From an uncultured Eubacteriales bacterium (GTDB lineage Bacteria; Bacillota; Clostridia; Peptostreptococcales; Anaerovoracaceae): a stretch of DNA of 64,000 nucleotides. The notes below the pieces were generated by a model. The model had not been told where the DNA came from. It did not search any database and worked only from the letters and a program-made list of their open reading frames with translations. Below, piece after piece: positions 8,007 to 16,036 of the stretch; the first letter of the stretch is position 1; each line of letters starts with the position of its first letter. The position numbers were made by a program, and so were the translations under genes. The stretch lies in assembly GCA_902786355.1 (NCBI GenBank), contig CADABZ010000003.1, positions 1 to 64,000 of the forward strand, given 5' to 3'.

Positions 8007-9485
8007 ATGACTGAGAACATACCTGTTCTGATAATACTTCTGCCTCTGTGCTCGGCATTGCTTTGTCTGGCGCTTACTGCCGCCGGAAAGAATCTTGGCA
8101 TTATTTTCGTCAAGATTTCATGCCTGGCATCTTTTATGCTGTCCTGTATCCAACTTCAGATGGTTGTGACCGGAGGGACGATCCACTACGCGATAGGAAA
8201 CTATGCTGCGCCTTTCGGGATAGAACTTGTCATCGATTCGCTGAATGCAGTTCTTCTCGTATGCTTCTCGCTCATCGGCTTCCTGACGCTGATATTCGCA
8301 GACAACTTCGGAGACAGGAAGAGACCGATGCTTGTCGGCGGAGCATGCGCAGAGACCGCACTTCTTATTACCGGTCTTCTCGGAATGACATCAACAGGAG
8401 ATGTGTTCAATCTGTACGTATTCCTTGAGATCACATCTCTTTCGGCATACTGCCTCATATCTCTTGGCGGAAGCAGGGGCGTTGTATCTGCCTTCAGATA
8501 CATGCTTGTCGGAACGATAGCTGCCACATTCTATCTTCTCGGCATCGGTGTACTGTACGCAGTTACAGGAACCCTCAACATGGGGGATATGAAAGAGATA
8601 CTGAGCCAGGGCGGACATGATGATGCAATGCTGACCGCCATGTGCTTCCTTATCCCTGCTTTTGGCATCAAGATGGCACTGTTCCCGTTCCATGGATGGC
8701 AGCCTTCTGCCTACACCCATGCTGAGCCGGGAAGCAGACCTCTGATAACCGGAGTCATGGGAAAGGTCCCTGCGATCGCTATGTTCAGATTCATATACTG
8801 CATATATGGCACGGATTTCAGATTCGTCAGGATAGCACTGATCATACTTGGAGTCTTCTCTGTTGCCGGAATGCTGTATGGATCTCTCATGGCAATGGGA
8901 CAGACTGATCTGAGGAAGGTGCTGGCGTACTCGTCAGTAGCTCAGATGGGCTATATTTCGCTTGGATTCGCTATAGGTACTCCGATCGCACTGGCAGGCG
9001 CTTTCCTGCATATGATCGGCCATGCCTTTATGAAAGGCGGCCTGTTCTTCTGCACAGGAGCTATAAGATACAAATACGGAACTACGGATATCAATGACTT
9101 CGGAAGAATATACAAGCAGATGCCTCTGACCTGCGGACTTCTTACGGTGGCTGCATTGTCCATGATAGGCATCCCGCCGACAGCAGGCTTTTTCAGCAAA
9201 TGGTATCTTGCTCTTGGCGCAGCCGGCCAGCAGGACTGGATATACATCGCAGTACTGGTAATATCCAGCCTTCTCAACGCTGTATATTTCTTCAGACTGA
9301 TAGAGAAAGTATTCATACGCCAGAGCTCAGAACTCAAAATGAGATGGAAGAGCGAAGCGCTTGAGCTGCCTGTATCTGTCATCCTTCCGATAGTTGTATG
9401 CTTCGTCGCTATTCTCGGCATAGGGTTATTCAATGTCAGGATCGTGGACATACTTCTGATGACGCTTGAGGGGGTGGGACTATGA
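8007..9485 (+). CDS. mrpD: Antiporter subunit D, proton-conducting (NuoM/N-like), first copy
   Basis: A 492-residue polytopic membrane protein of the complex I antiporter family. Key channel residues are visible: the TM5 glutamate in YVFLEITSLSAY, the TM7 lysine in FGIKMALFPFHGW, and the later HMIGHAFMKGGLF histidine/lysine helix. It probably couples cation export to proton flow together with the other subunits. It overlaps the next gene by 4 bases. Confidence 0.92.
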   Translation: MTENIPVLIILLPLCSALLCLALTAAGKNLGIIFVKISCLASFMLSCIQLQMVVTGGTIHYAIGNYAAPFGIELVIDSLNAVLLVCFSLIGFLTLIFADNFGDRKRPMLVGGACAETALLITGLLGMTSTGDVFNLYVFLEITSLSAYCLISLGGSRGVVSAFRYMLVGTIAATFYLLGIGVLYAVTGTLNMGDMKEILSQGGHDDAMLTAMCFLIPAFGIKMALFPFHGWQPSAYTHAEPGSRPLITGVMGKVPAIAMFRFIYCIYGTDFRFVRIALIILGVFSVAGMLYGSLMAMGQTDLRKVLAYSSVAQMGYISLGFAIGTPIALAGAFLHMIGHAFMKGGLFFCTGAIRYKYGTTDINDFGRIYKQMPLTCGLLTVAALSMIGIPPTAGFFSKWYLALGAAGQQDWIYIAVLVISSLLNAVYFFRLIEKVFIRQSSELKMRWKSEALELPVSVILPIVVCFVAILGIGLFNVRIVDILLMTLEGVGL

Positions 9486-10990
9486 TCAATCTCATGGCTC
9501 TTGAATACAGACCTCTTATAGCAGTCCTCATATCTCTGACAGCTTCAGGCCTCATATATGTTCTCGGAGAGCATATCAGGCCGAATGCAAGAGAAGGGAT
9601 CACCCTGACAGCGGCAGTCCTCAAAATAGCTGCAGTATATTCAATGATTCCTGCAGTACTGGCCGGAAAAACTATAAAGCTGGAGCTGTTCAGTATCGTT
9701 AAAGGTGTTTCATTCGCGTTCAATGTGGATCCCGCCGGCATGGTTTTTGCATGCGTGGCATCCACGCTGTGGATACTGACTTCCATCTACTCCATAGGTT
9801 ATATGAGAGGTCACGGAGAGAAAAATCAGACCGGATACTATGCGGCATTCGCTATGTGCCTGTGCGCAGCGACCGGCCTCTGCTTCGCGGCTAATCTGAT
9901 CACATTCTTCATATTCTTTGAAGTACTGACAGTAGCTACATATCCTCTGGTAGTCCATTACAGGGATGCAGAGGGAACTGTATCAGGCAGGAAGTATCTG
10001 GCTTACACTCTTATCAGCGGTCAGATATTCTTCGCAGGCATAGTCATCATATATGCAACAGCCGGAACGATGGACTTTGTTCCTGGCGGATTCATCAAAG
10101 AGGGAATGCTTCCTATGCCTTGGGCACTCATCGTATTCTTCATGATGGTTGGTGCCGGCATAGTAAAAGCAGGCGTAATGCCTCTTCACAGCTGGCTGCC
10201 TGCAGCGATGGTCGCACCGACACCTGTCAGCGCTCTTCTTCATGCTGTAGCGGTCGTCAAGGCCGGAGCTTTCTGCACTCTGAGGGTCGTCCTGTACGTC
10301 TTCGGTCCTGAAGCGGCAAAAGCCTGCCACGGAGCTGATATCCTCGCATGGATGGCGGTATTTACGATAATAGTTTCTTCGTTTATTGCAATGAGGAAGT
10401 ACAATCTCAAGGCGAGACTGGCTTTCTCCACTGTAGGGCAGCTCTCATATATCATACTCGGTATATGCATTTTAACGCCTTACAGCACAGCAGGAGCTTT
10501 GTATCACATAGTAGCTCATGCATTCATGAAGATCACACTGTTCATGGCGGCAGGAGCGATATTCGTTACGACACACAAGAAGGACATACGTGAGATGGTG
10601 GGAATAGGCAGGCGCATGCCTGTAACTATGATGGCCTTCACGGCTGCTTCTATCGGCATTGCAGGCTTCCCGTTCTTTGTTGGTTTTGTCAGCAAAGCCA
10701 ATATCATCATGGGAGCTGTAGCTATGGGCAAGCCTGTATTCGTGGCTACACTGATTGCAAGTGCACTGCTTGCACTTACGTATCTCATGCCTGTCGTTTT
10801 CATAGCTTTCAAGAAAAACGTAGACAACCCTGATTTTGCTGAGTACGGCGAAGCATCATATGCAATGCTTATTCCGCTTGTAATAACAGCAGTCATTTCA
10901 ATAATTCTCGGTATCGCCCCTAATGCCGGTCTGCATCTTTTCGATCTGTCACTTATGGCCGGCAATCAGATATTTACACCGCTGATGTAG
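9482..10990 (+). CDS. mrpD: Antiporter subunit D-like, proton-conducting, second copy
   Basis: A 502-residue paralogue of the preceding subunit with the same architecture. The TM5 glutamate (FFIFFEVLTVATYPLVV), TM7 lysine (GAGIVKAGVMPLHSWLP) and HAFMKITLF helix are intact, so it should be a competent proton channel. Two MrpD-like subunits side by side are more typical of Mbh/Mbs-type complexes and some clostridial Mrp operons than of Bacillus Mrp. Confidence 0.9.
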   Translation: MINLMALEYRPLIAVLISLTASGLIYVLGEHIRPNAREGITLTAAVLKIAAVYSMIPAVLAGKTIKLELFSIVKGVSFAFNVDPAGMVFACVASTLWILTSIYSIGYMRGHGEKNQTGYYAAFAMCLCAATGLCFAANLITFFIFFEVLTVATYPLVVHYRDAEGTVSGRKYLAYTLISGQIFFAGIVIIYATAGTMDFVPGGFIKEGMLPMPWALIVFFMMVGAGIVKAGVMPLHSWLPAAMVAPTPVSALLHAVAVVKAGAFCTLRVVLYVFGPEAAKACHGADILAWMAVFTIIVSSFIAMRKYNLKARLAFSTVGQLSYIILGICILTPYSTAGALYHIVAHAFMKITLFMAAGAIFVTTHKKDIREMVGIGRRMPVTMMAFTAASIGIAGFPFFVGFVSKANIIMGAVAMGKPVFVATLIASALLALTYLMPVVFIAFKKNVDNPDFAEYGEASYAMLIPLVITAVISIILGIAPNAGLHLFDLSLMAGNQIFTPLM

Positions 10991-11023
10991 ATAATCAGGC
11001 GGGGCATTAATTCCGGAGCATGT

Positions 11024-12163
11024 ATGCTTATTGAAACTCTTGAGTATCTGGGAATAGCGTTCATCTGCTCAGTGATCCTGATCATACTGAGCAAGATCAT
11101 ACTGCAGTATCTCATTAGGAGACCTGCAGACTATTATGATGCCCAGGAACTTCTGCAGGAAGAGATGATGCTCAATGATGCCGGCATAAGTATTACAACG
11201 GAGCATGATACTAATCCGGAAGGCGAGATCCTTGAAGAGACACATCTTGAGTCGCAGCTCGGTTACTATGATGCGCCGAAACCCGAAGAAATCCTTGCAG
11301 AGGTACCTGAATCAGTCACTGAAAGTCTTGAGGACATACATGTACACACAGAGACGCCATCTGAGGGCGAGGATGAATCCGAAGAGATGCTCGATGCTTA
11401 TGAAACTACAGATGACAGTTCTGAAGATATCAGTATAGATGAGATCGAGGCTGAGGCTGCTGCAGAACCGGAAGCAGAGGAAGAACCAGCAGCTGAGGCC
11501 GAGCCAGAACCAGAGGCAGAGGAAGAGCCTGCAGCTGAGGTCGAGGCAGAACCAGAGGCTGAAGAAGAGCCTGTCGCAGAGCCTGAGCCTGAGGTTGAAG
11601 TCTATACAGAACCGGAGGCAGAAGAAGAGCCTGCGGCTGAGGCTGCTGCAGAACTGGAAGCAGAGGAAGAACCAGCAGCTGAGGCCGAGCCAGAACCAGA
11701 GGCAGAAGCTGTTGCAGAACCGGAAGCAGAAGAAGAGCCTGAGCCTGAGCCAGAACCTGAACCGATTGGCTTCAGCATAAAGGCAAGGACTACGAGAGAG
11801 CGTAAGCCTATACGGAAAGCTGAACCTGAACCGGAAGAGCCGGCTGCTGATGATTCCGGCGATGATGAAGTCCGCGGATGGGATGAAACGTATGATGAGA
11901 TAAGAGACAGTCTCCAGCAGGCATACTCCAGATCAGAAGCACGGAAAAAACCTCCGAAAGATGATGCCGGAAATACGGACAAGGAGCCTTCTGACAGATC
12001 CGGAAAGAAGAAAAAGAAAAACAGGCACAGAAAACAGAAGCCTTCTATGAATATGAACAAGAAGACTCTGACTGAGATTGCTCTCTCTAAGGGTATAGAG
12101 ATCCCTGAGGGAGCGACCAAGAGAATGATACTTGATCTGATACAGGAAGAGAAAAAGAAGTAA
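11024..12163 (+). CDS. Single-span Glu/Ala/Pro-rich membrane protein with MrpG-like C-terminal module
   Basis: A 379-residue protein inside the antiporter operon. An N-terminal membrane helix (residues about 8-28, YLGIAFICSVILIILSKIIL) precedes a very acidic low-complexity region (about residues 60-250, Glu-Ala-Pro runs). A basic stretch (KKKKKNRHRKQK) and a final helical module (residues about 340-379) follow. That module matches the C-terminus of the MrpG-like subunit, sharing [15 protein letters not shown] and ILDLI. I do not know a named family with this layout. Its position before the last antiporter subunit and 1-base overlap with it suggest a dedicated accessory subunit. Confidence 0.75.
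   Translation: MLIETLEYLGIAFICSVILIILSKIILQYLIRRPADYYDAQELLQEEMMLNDAGISITTEHDTNPEGEILEETHLESQLGYYDAPKPEEILAEVPESVTESLEDIHVHTETPSEGEDESEEMLDAYETTDDSSEDISIDEIEAEAAAEPEAEEEPAAEAEPEPEAEEEPAAEVEAEPEAEEEPVAEPEPEVEVYTEPEAEEEPAAEAAAELEAEEEPAAEAEPEPEAEAVAEPEAEEEPEPEPEPEPIGFSIKARTTRERKPIRKAEPEPEEPAADDSGDDEVRGWDETYDEIRDSLQQAYSRSEARKKPPKDDAGNTDKEPSDRSGKKKKKNRHRKQKPSMNMNKKTLTEIALSKGIEIPEGATKRMILDLIQEEKKK
11446..11767 (+). repeat. Glu/Ala/Pro coding imperfect repeats
   Basis: Imperfect repeats of GAA/GAG-GCA/GCT-CCA codons encode units like EPEAEEEPAAEAE. A block of about 33 bases (gaagcagaggaagaaccagc and flanks) occurs twice, near 11470 and 11658. All differences keep the reading frame. Confidence 0.7.
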
Positions 12164-13929
12164 TGGCAGGATTATCGAGCGAAAAATTAATGATGATGCT
12201 TCATCCGGGGATCATAATGATCGCGTTCGGTTTTATTGTCATGCTTATGCCGAGAAGCTTCAGGAAACCTCTGTCGGTTATAGCACCGCTGGCGGCGACC
12301 TGGGCATTCCTGCAGATGAGTGAGAAGAGCAGTCTTCCGTATGAGCTTGCATCATATATCAAAATGGAGTTCATACATATGGACAGCCTCGCCTGGGCAT
12401 TTATGCTGGTGTTCTGCATAATAGCAATACTCAACAGTATATACGGCCTTAAAGTGCAGCACAGATATGAATGCGGCATGTCAATGGTATACGCAGGCAG
12501 CGTCATGGGCGTTATTCTGGCAGGGGACTGCATATCTCTTATAGTTTTCTGGGAGATCTCAGCTTTCGCATCTATGTATGTTGTCTATTGCAAGCATGAC
12601 AGAGTAAGTGCCAGGGCTTCGTTCAGATATTTTCTTGTTCACGCTTTCGGAGGCAACATGCTGCTTGCAGGCCTCATTATCTATATGTTCCACTATGGAA
12701 ATGATCTTGAGCACCTCGGTGTCTGCGTAGGAGAGCCTTGCTTCTGGCTGATAGCCATCGGTGTGGCAGTCAACGCAGCGATACCGCCTCTGCATGCATG
12801 GCTGCCGGATGCATATCCTGAGTCTACAGCTACCGGAACTGTGTATCTGTCATCATATACGACAAAAGCTGCTATATACCTGATGATAAGGCTTTTCGCA
12901 GGGATGGAGAGCCTTGTATGGGTCGGCGCTATAGTTGCCATATACGGCGCCTGCATGGCGATCATGGAAAATGGTATACGCCGGCTTCTGGCTTACCACA
13001 TCATAAGCCAGCTTGGAATGATGATCGCTGCAGTCGGTGCTGGAGGTGAGCTTGGTATCGATGCGGCCACAGCACATGCTTTTACGAACATACTTTTCAA
13101 GGGAGTCCTCATGATGGGTGCCGGAGCTGTGATCTATTCGACAGGACGAAGCAATATCACAGAGCTTGGCGGTCTTGCCAGGAAAATGCCTGTTACAGCG
13201 GCATGCTTCTTTATATCTTCACTGGCGATTGCCGGTCTGCCGGGCCTGTCAGGTTTTGTCAGTAAAGCTCTCATCATGGATGCCGTGCATGAGGGAGGAT
13301 ATACGATACCTGCGCTTCTTCTGACGGCAGGCGGCGTCGGAACTCTTCTTTCAATAACACTCAAGATCAACTGGTTCGTATTCTTCGGGCCGTGCGAGGA
13401 TGAGGCTGCATCAGAAGTAACAAATCCTGTGCCTTGGACAATGAACATTGCAATGATAATGGGCACAGCCGCAACGATTGCAATAGGCCTGTTCCCGGAT
13501 AAGTTCTATGCTCTGATGCCTTACAGAACCATCGTAGAGCCTTATCATTTGGGGCATGTGCTTGAGTACATTGCCATCTTCATAGGAGGCTCGATACCGT
13601 TCTTCCTCTACATCAGGAAGATGAAGCCTCATGATGAGATCACTCTGGACTTTGACTGGTTCTACAGAAGACCTTTCAATGCCCTTATCAATTTTGTTGC
13701 GAAAGTTCTTGAGAGGATCTTCAGATGGTTCGATATCCATGCTACGAGGACTGCAAACTATCTGAGACTTCACTTCGGTGATCCGACACTGTGGACTTCA
13801 CAGAGCCGGAATGTCAGGATCAGGAACTTCTCATTCGAAAACGAAAACAGACTTGTCGGCGACATAATCACTGTTATCGTCGCGGTATTCGTTACGATGC
13901 TTATAATAACAGCGATAGCTGTAAGGTAG
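12163..13929 (+). CDS. mrpA: MrpA/NuoL-like large antiporter subunit (hydrogenase-4 type)
   Basis: A 588-residue polytopic subunit of the NuoL/HyfB/MbhH family. The TM5 glutamate is present (LIVFWEISAFASMYVVY). The TM7 lysine usual in AKSAQxPLHxWLP is replaced in VNAAIPPLHAWLPDAYPE, a variant I recall from hydrogenase-4/MbhH-type proteins. A later lysine (SSYTTKAAIYL) is retained. The protein lacks the DUF4040 and MbhE tail of Bacillus MrpA; those are separate genes upstream. A C-terminal membrane anchor (ITVIVAVFVTMLIITAIAV) follows a long amphipathic stretch. Confidence 0.87.
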   Translation: MAGLSSEKLMMMLHPGIIMIAFGFIVMLMPRSFRKPLSVIAPLAATWAFLQMSEKSSLPYELASYIKMEFIHMDSLAWAFMLVFCIIAILNSIYGLKVQHRYECGMSMVYAGSVMGVILAGDCISLIVFWEISAFASMYVVYCKHDRVSARASFRYFLVHAFGGNMLLAGLIIYMFHYGNDLEHLGVCVGEPCFWLIAIGVAVNAAIPPLHAWLPDAYPESTATGTVYLSSYTTKAAIYLMIRLFAGMESLVWVGAIVAIYGACMAIMENGIRRLLAYHIISQLGMMIAAVGAGGELGIDAATAHAFTNILFKGVLMMGAGAVIYSTGRSNITELGGLARKMPVTAACFFISSLAIAGLPGLSGFVSKALIMDAVHEGGYTIPALLLTAGGVGTLLSITLKINWFVFFGPCEDEAASEVTNPVPWTMNIAMIMGTAATIAIGLFPDKFYALMPYRTIVEPYHLGHVLEYIAIFIGGSIPFFLYIRKMKPHDEITLDFDWFYRRPFNALINFVAKVLERIFRWFDIHATRTANYLRLHFGDPTLWTSQSRNVRIRNFSFENENRLVGDIITVIVAVFVTMLIITAIAVR

Positions 13930-13937
13930 GTGCAGCA

Positions 13938-15953
13938 GTGGAGATCATAAGAGCAAAACATTCAGGTTTCTGCTTCGGTGTAGACAGAGCTATCAATCTG
14001 GCATTTACAGAGGCAGAGAAAAAAGGCAGAAAGGGCAGACTGCTCTGCTGCGGCCATCTGATCCACAATAGAGCTGTTGTGGAGAAACTCGAGTCGATGG
14101 GCGTCACCGTCATCGATTCTCTCGAGGAAGCAGCTGCAGGAGATACTGTTATCGTCAGATCACACGGAGAACCGCAAGAGTTCTATAAGGAAGCTGAATC
14201 ACGCAATATACAGCTTATAGATACAACCTGTGTATTCGTCAAGAAAATTCATGACATAGTCAGAGAAGCTCATGAAAACGGCAGACCTGTTATAGTGATC
14301 GGAGACCGTTCGCATCAGGAAGTTAAGGCAACGACAGGGTGGTGCGGCTATGAGGCGACAGTCATAGGCAATACAGAAGAAGCTGAGAAATATGCTGCTC
14401 TGGCAGCGAGTAACGATTCTGATCAGAATACACCGGTGATCGTATGCCAGACTACTATCCGCCATGAGCTTATGCAGGAAATAATTGGCGTATTTGACAG
14501 ATATGGATTGAATTATGACCTGAGAAGGACTATCTGCAATGCCACACGGGACAGACAGGAGAGCTGCCGTGAGCTTGCGAAACAGGTTGACCTGATGATA
14601 GTTATAGGCGACAAACACAGTTCGAATTCACGAAAACTATTCGAAATCGCCGGCAACAATTGTGAAAACAGCATATTTATAGAAAATGCTGAGGATTTTC
14701 TATTGAAAGATGGGGAAAAATATACTAAAATTGGCTTTATAGCGGGCGCGTCTACGCCCGAATGGATTATCAAGGAGGTTATTTCTAGAATGAGCGATAA
14801 TGTCACTAAGAATATGGAACAGAATCCTATGATGGATTTCATGGATGACATTGAGAAATCTTTACGTTTACCAAAGCCGGGCGATGTAATTGACGGCAAG
14901 GTTGATCAGGTTATGGACGATGCAGTTATCGTCAACATGGGATGCAAGAAGGACGGAATCCTCAGAGCAGATGAGGTCGTTCTCGAAGAAGGTCAGAAGC
15001 TGTCAGATATTTTCAAGGAAGGCGACGACATCCAGGCTAAGGTTATCAAGTCAGATGAGGGAGAAGGCGGAATCCTTCTTTCCAAGAAGAGACTCGTTGC
15101 TGTTGAGAACTACACAGAGCTTGAAGAAGCTATGGAGAATAAGGAAGTCATCAATGTTAAGCTTGTAAGAGCCGTAAATGGCGGTGTCATCGCAGCTTAC
15201 AAAGAGATCACAGGCTTCATCCCTATGTCCCAGCTTTCTGACAGATACATCGAAAACGCTGACGAGTTCCTCGGACAGAATGTCGATGTAAGAGTTATCA
15301 GAGTTGATACTAAGCGCAACAGAGCAGTGTTCTCACGAAAGGCAGTTCTTGTTGAGGAAAAGCGCAAGGCTGTAGCTGAAGTATGGAGCAACCTGAATGT
15401 CGGCGATATCGTCGAAGGTAAGGTAATGAGATTCACTGACTATGGTGCTTTCGTAGATATCGGCGGAGTAGACGGACTTCTCCACATCTCAGAGATTTCA
15501 TGGGGCAAACTCAGACATCCTGAAGAAGTCCTTAAGATCGGCGACATCATCAATGTCAAGATCCTGTCTCTCAACGAAGAAAAGGGCAAGATCTCACTCG
15601 GTCTCAAGCAGACTCAGCCAGAACCATGGTCACTCGTAGGAGATAAGTATCAGGTCGGCGATGTTCTCGACGGTAAGGTTGTACAGACCAAGGAGTACGG
15701 AGCATTTGTTGAACTTGAAGCTGGACTTGATGGTCTTGTACACATCTCTGAGATCGCTAACAAGAGAGTTGAGAATGTAAGCGATGAACTCAAGGTCGGC
15801 GAGACAGTCAAGGTCAAGATCATGGAGATCGATCCAGAGAAGAGAAGAATCAGCCTGAGCATCAAAGCTGCTATACCTGCAGAGGATGCAGCTGAGGAAC
15901 CTGCAGAAGAGCCTGCAGAGGATGCAGCTGAGGAAGCTAAGGACGAAGAATAA
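13938..15953 (+). CDS. ispH-rpsA: IspH (HMBPP reductase) - ribosomal protein S1 fusion
   Basis: A bifunctional 671-residue protein. Residues 1-280 are IspH, the last enzyme of the MEP isoprenoid pathway. The 4Fe-4S ligand regions are KHSGFCFGV, DTTCVFVKKIH (the usual TCP is TCV) and RRTICNATRDRQ, with the active-site GHLIHN histidine. Residues about 310-645 carry four S1 RNA-binding domains, followed by an acidic Glu/Ala/Pro tail. Such fusions are known in Clostridia. The GTG at 13938 follows AAGGTAGG and puts the first cysteine motif at residue 12 or so. It lies 8 bases after the antiporter operon, so it is probably cotranscribed. An in-frame ATG with an AAGGAGG site at the domain junction may give free S1. 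Confidence 0.93.
   Translation: MEIIRAKHSGFCFGVDRAINLAFTEAEKKGRKGRLLCCGHLIHNRAVVEKLESMGVTVIDSLEEAAAGDTVIVRSHGEPQEFYKEAESRNIQLIDTTCVFVKKIHDIVREAHENGRPVIVIGDRSHQEVKATTGWCGYEATVIGNTEEAEKYAALAASNDSDQNTPVIVCQTTIRHELMQEIIGVFDRYGLNYDLRRTICNATRDRQESCRELAKQVDLMIVIGDKHSSNSRKLFEIAGNNCENSIFIENAEDFLLKDGEKYTKIGFIAGASTPEWIIKEVISRMSDNVTKNMEQNPMMDFMDDIEKSLRLPKPGDVIDGKVDQVMDDAVIVNMGCKKDGILRADEVVLEEGQKLSDIFKEGDDIQAKVIKSDEGEGGILLSKKRLVAVENYTELEEAMENKEVINVKLVRAVNGGVIAAYKEITGFIPMSQLSDRYIENADEFLGQNVDVRVIRVDTKRNRAVFSRKAVLVEEKRKAVAEVWSNLNVGDIVEGKVMRFTDYGAFVDIGGVDGLLHISEISWGKLRHPEEVLKIGDIINVKILSLNEEKGKISLGLKQTQPEPWSLVGDKYQVGDVLDGKVVQTKEYGAFVELEAGLDGLVHISEIANKRVENVSDELKVGETVKVKIMEIDPEKRRISLSIKAAIPAEDAAEEPAEEPAEDAAEEAKDEE
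14772..14792 (+). promoter_or_regulatory. Internal ribosome binding site and in-frame ATG between IspH and S1
   Basis: AAGGAGG (14772-14778) is followed 11 bases later by ATG (14790), which is in frame with the fusion and begins MSDNVT, exactly where the linker to the S1 domains starts. Use would yield a free S1-like protein of about 387 residues. Confidence 0.45.
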
Positions 15954-15975
15954 TCGTCAATTTTCCATATGTAAC

Positions 15976-16014
15976 AAAGACCGGGTTCATCAGAGTCCGG
16001 TCTTTACCTTTTGA
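15976..16014 (+). terminator. Rho-independent terminator after ispH-rpsA
   Basis: A 9-bp stem (AAAGACCGG / CCGGTCTTT) is followed by ACC and TTTT. It separates the antiporter-ispH operon from the MurT-like cluster. Confidence 0.75.
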
Positions 16015-16036
16015 TTAGGGAGAGATCATAATAAAC

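Noticed and set aside
11602-12120. Minus-strand frame of 172 residues rich in Ser, Gly and Ala
   Set aside because: Antisense of the Glu/Ala/Pro-coding repeats; no start site or family resemblance.
13791-13937. N-terminal extension of ispH-rpsA overlapping the antiporter gene
   Set aside because: The residues are Arg/Cys-rich nonsense from the overlapping mrpA frame; a GTG with a good ribosome binding site at 13938 gives the normal IspH N-terminus.
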